This document shows positions 43,232-54,109 of a DNA stretch of 64,000 nt, piece after piece. Origin of the DNA: Chenopodium formosanum (lineage: Eukaryota; Streptophyta; Magnoliopsida; Caryophyllales; Amaranthaceae). A program made the position numbers and the translations under genes. Numbering within the stretch: position 1 is the stretch's first letter; every line of letters begins with the position of its first letter. The notes beneath the pieces were generated by a model. That model had not been told where the DNA came from. It worked only from the letters and a program-made list of their open reading frames with translations, and did not search any database. The DNA lies in NCBI GenBank assembly GCA_024500155.1, contig CM044857.1:44466001-44530000 (forward strand), in the 5' to 3' direction.

Positions 43232-46200
43232 TTAAACTTGAAGAAGCTGTTGGATATTCATAGGAACGCAAACATCAGAGCCATTGATACAATGAGATGC
43301 AATTACAGAATAAGTTGCTTGAGTTGGATGATAACCATCCCAAAAGTAGTGTTCGTCGGGATTTGAGCATGGTGTTCTCCCCGGTTTGCACGACAATGTA
43401 CCATTTATCCATGAGTCGCAACACGGATTGCTACTGTCGCTTAACCCTATAATATTACGTATGCACAAGTTACTTTGAGGTTCATCCATTCGAAATTAGT
43501 AATTGTCAATAGTAATTTAACAAAAATAATTGATCATGATTTGGGCACGTAAAAAGATTTTTAAAAAAAATGTTGGTATACCATATTTTGTGGGATTGAT
43601 GACAGCATCATATCCTAATCCATGTGCTTTTCCAATAATAAAGTGCGAGTCTTGAAGAGTAGAAGTTAAACTCTTGAGCAATAATGCAAGCTGAGTGTTG
43701 AACATTTTAACGATTTCATTTTTATTTTCATCACATTTATCATTTAACTTGGCCTTCCTAACAATTGATGGAATGCAACCAATTGGACCTAGCTCGAAAA
43801 CCACAATCTTCCTCGCTCCTAAATCATATAATTTCTGCATAGTTAAAGGCAAAAAATCCAGCACTACTATTAATTAAAATTTACTTGTCACGTACAATCA
43901 TGTAGTATATCACAAATTAAAAAAGGAAAATTAATACAAAGATTATAATAAACTCACCTGTAATTTTAATGATAATTTCTTAGTAAGGAGTTGTGCAAAT
44001 TGTTGAGGATTATACTGCAATCTTGTGTTTAAAATGCCAAAATAAGTGTTGATGTAATCATTATTTCCAACGGAGAAAATGAAAATGGACTTGGCCATGT
44101 GTTGGGATAGCTCGGTTGAGGTTTTGAACTTTGAGCGCGACATTTTTTTCACGGTTTCTTCGAACATTACCATTTGTTCATCCAAATTCAAACACTCGCC
44201 CTGTAAATAAGTAAGACAGGTTTGAACATTAATATCTTTAATTATATATTTACATACTAATGTATTTTATTTTGAAATTACGGTCAGTTGAAAGAAATTT
44301 GACAAATTTACATATGGATTATTTAATTAACTTCCATGATGAATTGCACAAATTAAAGTATGAATTTTCAATATATATATATATTTATTTATTTATTTAT
44401 TTTTCTTGTATAATAATGTCACCACTAATGCACTAATCGTGTATCTTCTATGCATGTGAATTACACCATTGACCATTTTAAACTTAATATAGTATTATAA
44501 CTCTCCGTTATCTTTGGAGGCCTATTTGAGGAAATAATACTAACGAAGTAGCTTATTAGGTGGAATTCTACACGTATGCATTGCAAATAATATATTTGCG
44601 TTGACCATGCATATATACGTTAATATACATCTCAAAAGGTATATATAATTATTACTAATATTTTAAGGATCGGAATTGTGTTTGATATGTAAATTAGTGA
44701 AATTTTTTTAGATAAACCTAGGTATATGGTACAGTGCACCCAACTAATTCAATGTTAGTTTTTGCATTTTATTTAATGATTAAATAAAAAATTATAATCA
44801 TCTGAATAAGAAATAAGTATCTTTATTAGGTACATCATACGCCTAGGTGTATAAAACAATTTCTCATAAATTAACCCTCATATAGATAGTTTTAAGGTAT
44901 ATTATTGATGATGGAGATACATTGGGCCAAATATGGTAAGAAATATATGTAGGGGTGTGCAGAAATGGACCTGGATTGAAAAACTAACCGGGACCGGACC
45001 GGGGGATTCCAGGTCGGTCTTCGGTCCTTACAAATTGACGATTTTGGGTTTCCGATGCGGTCTGGGTAAAAACCGGAATATTCCGGTCCGGCCGGATCGG
45101 AATGGACTGAAAAGTGTATTTTTGTAAATTTTTTAGGTGAAAATTTTAAATTTTATGTTTAAATTTTTTTAGGTACAAAACTTGTAATTTATAAATTCTA
45201 GGTGCAAAATAGGAAAACACGCAAACAAAAACAAGATGTTAAAAATGTATGTATATATTAAGATACTAAAATGAAAAAAAAAGAGAAAATAATATAACTG
45301 GTCCATTTCGGTCCACCGGACTGAAAACAGGTCTAGACCGAATTCCGGATCGGTTGATTACTTTCCAGTCCTGGTGCCCAAAAAAAGTCGATTTCGGGTA
45401 CCGATCCAGTTTTGGACCGGTGCACATCCCTAAATATACGTACTAATTTATCATATCAATTTTTTTTTTTTGACAAAAATTTATCATATCACATTAAAAT
45501 AATGAAATGAGCAAAATATTTTCTAAGTGAAAACCATACCAAAGTCCTACCAATGGATCAATTCTCATTATCCAATCATCAGGTGCATCATACATTAAAG
45601 CTACTCACATTTATATTTAGTTGAATTTGTATATTATACTTCCTCTGTTCTTTTTTACTTGACCTGTTTTTTTATCACGTTTGTCAACGCAAAATTTAAC
45701 GATCAATAACTTTAATTCTTCACAAGTAAAAATTATAAAAGTTATATATTATGATAGTACTTATTGAGATGAATTCAAAAAGATCCCACATGAATATATT
45801 TTTCCTTATATATTAGGAAAAATTAAAAAATAACACCACAAAAAAACTGAAATTTTGATTATAACACCACCAAAAAAAAAGTTTTTATTATAACACCACA
45901 AAAAAACTTAAAAAGTTGATTTCACCACCGGTTATTAACGCCATCCAAAAAACCGTTACTGGCCCCCATATTGTACACGTGTCAGTTATCTATTGGATTA
46001 AAAAATAAAAAGAATTTTTTTTAAAAAAAAAATAGAAAAACCCTAAACTCTTAAATCGGCCACCACCTTCACCATCGGCGCCGGTTCTCCCTGGCCCACC
46101 GTCGTCGCCCTAACGCGCACTGCCGACTCCCCTTAGCCGACCAACGAAACCAGGCCAACCCAGCCCAGCCGACCACCTGAACCACGCACCACATCGTACC

Positions 46201-47797
46201 CAGCCTTAGCCCCGATTCGGTTTGGTTTGGGCGCGGGTTAGGGTTCAGGTGGCGGTGGCGGTGAGGGTGAGAGATGTAAAGCGGTAATTGGGTTTGGGGT
46301 GTGGATTGGAGTGTGTCGGCGATGGATCTGGGTAAGGGAGGGGAGTTCGGTGATGTTGCTGAGGTAGGTGATGGTGGCGTGATGTTGCGGTGGCAGGAGA
46401 GTTCTCCGACGCCTTGGGTTTGTGTCGTGGGGTGGTTTGCGTCGTGGGGTGGTTTGCGTCGTCGTGGTGGGGCTGATTTTCGTCGGTTTTGGGTGGGGGC
46501 TGGGAGTATCGACAGGCGACGACCTAGGTTAGAGTGTTGGCGGCTGGGCAGGTGGCTCCGGCGGTGGGGCTGGCTGGGTTAAGGGGATAGATTTTTTTTA
46601 ATATTTTTTTTAATTTTTTAAACCAGTAAATTATTGGCACGTGTCAATTATGGGCTCCACTTAACGGTTTATTTGGATGGAAAAGTTAAGTGGTGGTGAA
46701 ATCAAATTTTAAAGTTTTTTTTGTGGTGTTATACTTTTTTTTTTGGTGGTGTTATAATCAAAATTTCGGTTTTTTTGTGGCGTTATTTTCTAATTTTTCC
46801 TATATATTATTCACAAAAGACAGTTAAAGGAGGGATGATGAACAATATAAAAGTCAAAGTGGGTCAAGTAAAAAAGAACGGAGGAAGTATGAAACAATAT
46901 TGATACACTTGGTATAAATTTTTTCAATAGTCCTATCTGTTGAGATATACTCTTTTCAAACAACATATAATGTTCCACTTATATGAAAGAAAAGAAAATC
47001 AAATACTTTTATTAGGTTAAGGGGCTATTCCTATTCGATATGTTTTTGGAATTATAAAGTGGACTCTCTCTCGATAATGGATAGGGCCATGCCTAACACA
47101 TACATACTATCAATTCAAACATATGGTGTATGAATACTGGAGTATGTAATAATTTCAACCAAATTACTCCAAAAATAGGAGAAATAAGAATTTTTTTAAA
47201 GGAGATGAATTTAATTACTTACAATAAACTTTCCAGTTTCAATAAGAATTCCACAAGATCCAGAGGCATAGTTATACCCCATATACGACTGTGATCTTAG
47301 CAGTGTTGATAAACTAGCAATTCGAGGTGGAGGATATGGCAGTCCAAGATAATCAGCTGCATACATAGCAAACTCACCAAGTCAACCAAATACTCATACA
47401 AATTCATATTAATAAGTTATCAATAAAGTAAGTCTTGATTCAGTGTTTTAGACTGAGATAAAAGGTCACAGGTTCAAATCTCCCTCCCTTAAACGTGACT
47501 ATTAAACATTGTGTAATAAATAGAGAGTAAGAATTATTAGAACATACCTATTAAATCGACAACGGTTTTGCCATTAGTGAATCTTCCAGTAGGAATACCT
47601 CCAGGAAATTCGTGACCATATGGAGGGTAATTAGCCTTAGCCAATGTAGGCAACAAGTTATTGTTTCCACTATCAAAAATTGAATCACCAAAGATATAAA
47701 GTGCAGGAACAAGAGGTGGTGGTGAACTAGATTTCGTACACAAAAAATTTGTGAAAAATAAAAATATGTACATGAATATTTCTATTGGTCGTACCAT
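43232..47797 (-). CDS. GDSL esterase/lipase, gene 3 of tandem array
   Basis: Complement of 47797-47548, 47356-47223, 44200-43958, 43834-43582 and 43446-43232: 364 residues. Signal segment IFMYIFLFFTNFLC. Block I YIFGDSIFDSGNNNLL (Ser39), block II GYNYASGSCGIL, block III VGNNDYINTYF, block V FWDGYHPTQA (Asp330, His333): a complete catalytic set. Exon 4 KLYDLGARKIVVFELGPIGC is nearly identical to gene 4, so these two are the youngest duplicates. Exon 2 is 12 bp longer than in genes 2 and 4 (an in-frame insertion around IASLSTLLRSQS). Intron 2 (3.0 kb) has taken an hAT element and a Stowaway MITE that itself contains a Mutator element. Frame and splice signals are intact. Secreted acyl-ester hydrolase by family; substrate unknown. 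Confidence 0.93.
44950..45432. mobile_element. non-autonomous hAT element in intron 2 of GDSL gene 3
   Basis: 483 bp with TIRs TAGGGGTGTGCA and TGCACATCCCTA and 8-bp flanks AATATATG / AATATACG (one difference). Many CCGGTC/GGACCGG subterminal motifs. A different family from the GGCACGG hATs in gene 2. Confidence 0.88.
45639..46887. mobile_element. Stowaway MITE split by a Mutator element
   Basis: TIRs CTTCCTCTGTTCTTTTTTAC and, reversed, CTTCCTCCGTTCTTTTTTAC, both continuing TTGACC; TA flanks. Without the nested element it is 255 bp. Confidence 0.9.
45816..46800. mobile_element. non-autonomous Mutator-like element nested in a MITE
   Basis: 985 bp with long TIRs of about 180 bp (start GGAAAAATTAAAAAATAACA; end its near inverse) and a perfect 9-bp duplication TATATATTA (45807-45815 and 46801-46809). 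The middle (46050-46590) is GC-rich with an open frame on the + strand (46301-46582); this looks like captured host sequence, as in Pack-MULEs, but I cannot name the source. Confidence 0.9.
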
Positions 47798-47930
47798 TTT
47801 TATTTTATTTGTGTAGTTGAAATATCACCAACCTTTTTATTTTATCTTTTTCCTATTTAAATGGGAAATTAGCTTGTTTTAATAAACCCCCAAAAAAAGA
47901 TAGATGAGAAATTGGGGATACAACCAATCT

Positions 47931-48040
47931 AACATGAAAGCTCCATTTATTTATGGAAATGAGTATTTATGTTGCTTTTTATAGAAGGATGAATATGAAA
48001 AGGTGCTTCAAGGAGTAGTGAATAATGATGCAATCCGCGT
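47931..48040 (-). promoter_or_regulatory. conserved upstream block of GDSL gene 3
   Basis: It aligns with 52939-53061 upstream of gene 4. Shared parts: CATGAAAGC, TTTATGTTGCTTTTTA, GAATATGAAAAG and ATGATGCAATCCGCGT. A TATA-like CTATAAAAAGC lies on the minus strand at about 47975-47985. It lies 130-245 bp upstream of the ATG. Confidence 0.55.
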
Positions 48041-48768
48041 ATAATTGATTGAACCACGAGGATACCATGCATCATTAGGTAAACAATTAATTAAATAATA
48101 CTTTCATTTTTTTCGGAATAATTCAATGTTGTTTTGACAAGTGATCATGAACACACGTTAGAAAATTGAATTACGATTTAAACAATCCCTTATCCGAAAG
48201 TTTTTCATGGACAAAAATGTACTCATCAAAAGATCGGACCATATGTTTTAACGTATAGTGATTTATTAGTGATTGTAATTTATTTATTTATTTTTTTGAC
48301 GTGATTGTTAATTTTAGAGGGAAAAGTATGATTTTTTTTGTAGACAAATGCATACAATAGAGTGCCAGGCCAATTTTTGTTTTAAGCAGAAATTTGATTG
48401 ATAATGGTGGATTTTATTTTGTTTCATCATCAGAACAAATTGAAGTGAAGACAAAACTTACCTTAAATAATATCTTGGCGTAAAATTCAGCAAACAAACA
48501 AAAAAGGCTAGAATTCATCGATCGATAAGATTCATGTTCAGTGTAATAATACAATAGAATAAAAAAAAGTGATAAAATAATAGTATTGACTATTATTGGT
48601 TAATAATTGGGTCAAAAATATCAAAATTATACAAGTATATCAATATATAAATGTCTAACTTGTTAATTACTCCGGCTATATTTCATTTAGTAATACAAGT
48701 ATATAAATATCAACTAAGGTAATATCAAATCGTACATGCACCTCACAAATATGATATATATATTAATA

Positions 48769-48865
48769 AGAGTGATGGATAGGTCAAGTGATTAAAGCTT
48801 TTTTTCCGATTCTAGGAGATCTTAGGATCGATTCTCATCATCCACCTTTGTATCTCTCTCACCAA
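48769..48865 (+). mobile_element. SINE copy
   Basis: GGATAGGTCAAGTGATTAAAG (box A region) and TAGGATCGATTCTCATCATC (box B region), then an A-rich tail. A diverged member of the family at 3117 and 38224. The rest of 48041-49239 shows no gene. Confidence 0.7.
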
Positions 48866-49239
48866 ATAAAAATAAAATTATATAAAAAAAGTATGATATA
48901 TTGATACCTCTTGGTTGATTTTTACTCTTTAAAATTGTGATGTGTCTACATTATTGTAATTGATAATCTTCTTAAAAGCATGCAAGTAAATCACTTTCAG
49001 CATTTTTTTTCGTTTGAATCACTTTGTCATTAGACAATTAGGTGGTGAAAAATCTTTCTCTTTTTTTAAATAAAAAGGCTAACAATTATCTCCAATCGAT
49101 CTCGTGATTAAGGAAAAAAATCATCTACCTCATTATTTCCTTGATTTTTAATCAAAAAAATGTGCTAATATATCTATCAATAATAATGTTGATCAATTTA
49201 TCCAAGCATTAACTCGCTAATTAAGCTAGAGACTGAATC

Positions 49240-52200
49240 TTAAACTTGAACAAGCTGCTGGATATTCATGGGAACGCAAACATCGGAGCCACTAATACAT
49301 TGAGATGCAATAACAGAATATGTTGCTTGAGTTAGATGATAGCCATCCCAAAAGTAGTTTTCGTCGGGGGCTGAGCATGGTGCTTCCACCGGTATGCACG
49401 AGAATGTACCATTTCCCCATGCTTTGCAACACGGATTGCTACTATCACTTAACCCTGCAACATTATTTGTACATGAGTCACTTCGAGGTCCATTTATTTT
49501 AAATTAGCTGTCAATAATAAGAATTGGCCTATTGGGTACGTTAAAGTGTTAAACTATATTACATACGAAACATATGAAAAGGCTTAGAAAAATGTTGGCA
49601 TACCATATTTTGAGGGATTAATGACAGCATCATATCCTAATCCATGTGCTTTTCCGATAACAAAATGTGAGTCTTGAAGAGTAGAAGTTAAATTCTTGAG
49701 CAACAATGCAAGCTTGGTGTTGAACATATTAATGATTTCGTTTTTATTTTCATCGCATTTTCCATTTAGCTTTGAACTCCTTACAATTGATGGAATGCAA
49801 CCAATTGGACCAAGCTCGAACACCACAATCTTCCTTGCTCCGAAATTATAAAGTTTCTGCAATTTAAAAAAAAAAAAAAAAAAAAAATTTGCACGTATCA
49901 ACTACTATTAATAATCAAAAGCTGATGACACAGTTTTTCCATATATTCAGATTCACTTATAACAAACATTCATATATAATGTTCCTTCAAAAAAAAAAAA
50001 AAAAAAAAAAACATTCATATATAATGTTAGTAAAATTTTAAACTATAATGTGATACTAAGTATAAAAAAAAATATTCTAGACTTAGGGCCTATTCACATT
50101 TACTGAACTGAGTTGAATTGAACTGAACTGATTGGAGCTGAATTGAACTGAAGTGAAATGAATATTTTATGAAATAAGGAAATTAGGAGCTGAAATACAC
50201 TGAAATTAAGTTGAAGTGAACAGACCCTTACGTACGTAGTACACAATGTTTTTTTCGATTATAATCTCATTATAACACAATTATAAAATAATTAAAATAA
50301 CAAATCTATATAAAAATTGATAAAATAAATACCTGTAATTTTAGTGATAATGTATCAACAAGGAGTTGTGCGAATTGTTGAGGATTATACTGTTTTCTTG
50401 TCTTAAAAGGACCAAAATAAGTGTTGATGTAATCATTATTTCCTACTGAGAAAATGAAAATGGACTTGGCCATGTATTGGGAAAGCTCAGCCGAGTTTTT
50501 GTATTTTGAGGACAACTGTTTTTCCACTGTCTCTTTGAACATTCTCATTTGTTCATCCAAATTCAAGCATTCACCCTGCAAAGTAATTTATCCGTGTTTA
50601 AACATAAATATCTTTGTCTATATGTTACGGAGTTATAAAATTTAATACTCTTATTATAAAAACAAATTTGACTAATTATCTTGTGATAATATTTATTTCT
50701 TTGTGTATCAACAAAAATAAAAGTTTCAAAGGTGACAAACGACGGATTTTATTTATTTTTATTTTTTTTAAAAAAAACTTTTAAAAAGTTTAGATTTACA
50801 AATTACAAATTCTATGATAATCATGGGCCATGGACATTAGAGATTGAGAGACACTACAGTTAAATCATCAGAACTTTCTTTTACACACTTTTTTCGCTCT
50901 TTTTTTTGTTTACTTTGGAAAACGTGTGGGCCTCACTTTCTTGTAGCCCATATGAACACTCTTTGGGTCAAGTTTGACTTAGGTAGTTCACTTTACTACT
51001 ATAGCACTTCCCAAATCCAATTGGACTTTTAGTTTTGCAACACATGCACACTTTTTCCCCAAATAGGCACATACTTGACTTGAGTAAACAAAATTTAAAA
51101 ACTAAATAAATAAAAAGCTTACATACGTCTGGGTATATTTAAACGCAGAATATTTAAAAGCTACAAATCAAAAATTTGGCTAGGACTTACGAGTCTATCC
51201 TGCCTATCTATTTGGGGTACCGATAATTAGAGACTATAATTCACTTATAGCTTAGCTAATTGAGACGGAAGAAATAGCTAAATTGATTAATTATATAGAA
51301 TTCAATAATTCATGTTAATGAACAAACAATAATTTGACTTTGAAAACATGGTATAATAATTAACTCTCCATGGTATGTAGGGCGTAAAAAAGTGAATAAC
51401 AATTGCCCTTCAATTTCGATGTCAACTAAGTAAATTCTTGAATATATGATCTCCAATAAATATTATGATGTCGGAAGATCAAAAAGTATGATTTTTTTTT
51501 TTTTACTTAATTTATTTGATTTACTGTCATAATTATATCACCACTAAGCCACTACTCGGGTAGGATAAGAGGTGGTACTGTACACGTATGCGTACAATAG
51601 TTGAGATATGTAAATTAGCCAAAATAAAGAATAGTAATAAAGTATTTTATCTTGATTTAGGGCCTGTTCACATTTACTTAATTTCAGTTCAGTTCAGTTC
51701 AACTCTAATCAGTTCAGTTCAGTTCCAATCGGCTCTTAATTTCCCTCTCACATAAAATATTCATTTCAGCTCAATTCAGTTCAGTTCAGTTCCAATCAGT
51801 TCAGTTCAGTTCAGCTCTAATCAGTTCAGTTCAGTAAATATGAACAGACCCTTAGAACGTACAATTAAGATAAGTTGGCCTAAAATGGCAAAAATATACG
51901 TAGTATAATAATATACATATAGATATGCGTGTCAATATTCCATATGACCATATCAGTATATCACATTGAAATGAGCAAAAATCAAAAATATTTGTAAGGC
52001 ACAATCAATGGCACCATGAATTCAGCCTATGTATTATTTTTTAACTCAAAATATTTTTTTTTTCGGTTTATGGAGAGGAAATCGACCCCGGAATCACCTA
52101 GAAAATCGTGAAAGGAGGTATTAATCACCTGAGTTATCTTTTACTCTTATTTCTTTTTACTCCTTTGTGAAAGCTCTAGATGAGCAAAAAGTGAGTGTGA

Positions 52201-52814
52201 ATGCACCAATGCAACACAATGAAACTTTTAAAGGTGTGATAATTTGAGTCTAAATTAATAGAAAAGAGTTTGTGTATTGCTTACGATAAACTTTCCGGTT
52301 TCAGGAAGAATGCCACAAGATCCAGAGGCATAGTTGTACCCCATATACGACGTTGGCCGGAATACGCTAACACGCGGTGGAGGATACGGCACTCCAAGGT
52401 AGTCAGCTACATACATAAGAAACTCAAACCAATCAATTGAAAACAACATACCAAAGATATCACTATGTAACATTCATGTGTACACGTTTATAAACTAAAA
52501 AAAAAAAAAGAAAAAAAACCGAACAATAAGAATAATTGTGCTATATAAATTAGAACATACGTACCTATAAAATCGACAACGGTTTTTCCATTAGTAAATC
52601 TTCCCGTAGGTAAGCTTCCAGGAAAATCGAGACCATACGGAAAATAATTAGCCTTAGCCAACGTAGGCAATAAATTATTATTTCCGCTATCGAATAATGA
52701 ATCACCAAAGACATAAAACGCAGGAACAAGAGGTTGTAGTGAACTACATTTTATGGACATAAAATTTGAGAAAAATAAGAATAATATGTTCAAGAATATA
52801 TTTCTTGGAACCAT
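49240..52814 (-). CDS. GDSL esterase/lipase, gene 4 of tandem array
   Basis: Complement of 52814-52565, 52406-52285, 50575-50333, 49856-49604 and 49454-49240: 360 residues. Signal segment IFLNILFLFFSNFM. Block I YVFGDSLFDSGNNNLL (Ser39), block II GYNYASGSCGIL, block III VGNNDYINTYF, block V FWDGYHLTQA (Asp326, His329). The Pro that normally follows the catalytic His is Leu here; the Asp and His are kept, so activity may persist. Closest to gene 3 in exons 3-5 and in the upstream block. Introns 2 and 3 each hold a Tourist MITE, and intron 3 also has a poly(A) insertion. Intron phases 1-0-0-1, all GT-AG, frame intact. It is the first gene in the array by direction of transcription. Confidence 0.93.
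49966..50028. mobile_element. poly(A)-only retroposed insertion with 18-bp target duplication
   Basis: ACATTCATATATAATGTT occurs at 49966-49983 and 50011-50028. Between them is CCTTC plus about 22 A. This looks like an extremely 5'-truncated LINE or SINE insertion. Confidence 0.75.
50086..50227. mobile_element. Tourist-like MITE in intron 3 of GDSL gene 4
   Basis: 142 bp, TTA flanks. It begins GGGCCTATTCACATTTACTG and ends GTGAACAGACCC; CTGAACTGA repeats inside. Confidence 0.85.
51660..51851. mobile_element. Tourist-like MITE in intron 2 of GDSL gene 4
   Basis: 192 bp, TTA flanks. It begins GGGCCTGTTCACATTTAC and ends AAATATGAACAGACCC; filled with TTCAGTTCAGTTC units, the inverse of those in the copy at 50086. 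Confidence 0.88.
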
Positions 52815-52938
52815 TATTTTCTTTATTTTTTTTGAAGAAATAATGAGCTTTTTGATGTATTTAAATTATATGGAAAAATATGAGTGTTGCGTAAAGCCTG
52901 ATGAAAAGATAGAAGGGGTTATCAAATACAAACAGTCG

Positions 52939-53061
52939 AACATGAAAGCCACATTTATATAATGAGAACGAAAATTAGTGGGATTTATAATTTATGTTGC
53001 TTTTTAAAGAGGGGAGAATATGAAAAGAAAAGAGGTTCAAGATTAATGATGCAATCCGCGT
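52939..53061 (-). promoter_or_regulatory. conserved upstream block of GDSL gene 4
   Basis: Counterpart of 47931-48040. On the + strand it contains CATGAAAGCC, TTTATGTTGCTTTTTAAAGA, GAATATGAAAAG and AATGATGCAATCCGCGT. It lies about 125-250 bp upstream of the ATG. Confidence 0.55.
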
Positions 53062-53509
53062 CAATCGTCACGTTGCTTTCTTGCTATTATGGGAAATAAT
53101 CATTTTTATTTTATTTTATTTTATTTGTTGACAACTTTGAGAGATTGTGTACTGTCTTTTCTATGAGGACGTCGTTCAATTTGGAAAGATGATTAAGTAA
53201 TATCGTTCTCTCGATACATGGCCTAAACTGTCTATCTAACAGCTTGACGATTAGTAAGTATATATGCAATTTTGCATTAAGGTGTACTAGTTTCACTTAA
53301 AGAAAAACCTTGTAAATATGTTTTATAATTAGGAAATGGCCGATGGTGAAATTTGGTATGGTGGATCATTTTGGATAGACAATTAAATGACTTGTTATCT
53401 GTACATGGTCTAAATTGACTATCTAATGAATTGATAAATGACGATTGACAACCTTTCAAAAAAAAAAAAATTTAAAAAATTAGACGATTGGCAAATGTCT
53501 ATGCATTAT

Positions 53510-53511
<2 letters not shown>

Positions 53512-53590
<79 letters not shown>
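53512..53590. repeat. (TA)n microsatellite
   Basis: About 79 bp of uninterrupted AT/TA repeats. The surrounding 53070-54100 has no recognisable gene. Confidence 0.95.
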
Positions 53591-53593
<3 letters not shown>

Positions 53594-54109
53594 GGGATGC
53601 ATTATTAGTTTCACTTATATAAAAAATTTTAAAATTGGAAAATGGTGAATTTAAGGGATTTTGTTTATAATTGACTTTTGAAATGATCAAGCATGGAAAA
53701 TTTTTATTCTTATGTATTTCTCCATGTACTTCCTTCCTAAATTATAAGTTAGCTTAGGAAGTGTCCATATACACTCATTTACGAAAAAAACTACTTGTAC
53801 ACCAGATGAATAGTGTATATATGATACTTGTACTTCGTATGAGTTAGTTTAATAAGTGCATGTCCATTCGTTATTCATTAGAAAATCAAACAATGATTAA
53901 AATAATTACTACTCATCTAATAAATTTCTCAACTATCAAAATTTATTAAGGAGCAGCAAGATATGCCATATCAATTTGCAGGTTGGTATTCATAATGTAC
54001 AATGTGAAATTTGACACATTTACGAACATTCAAACATAAAGACATATGATGCATACAATAGAGTATTATACAGAAAAATTGATTGAGAAAATGATGAATT
54101 TTTTGTATT

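Noticed and set aside
47430..47490. tRNA gene candidate from a GGTTCAAATC box-B motif
   Set aside because: No cloverleaf can be drawn and no matching box A spacing is seen; more likely a degraded SINE. The same applies to motifs near 20064, 34180 and 41330.
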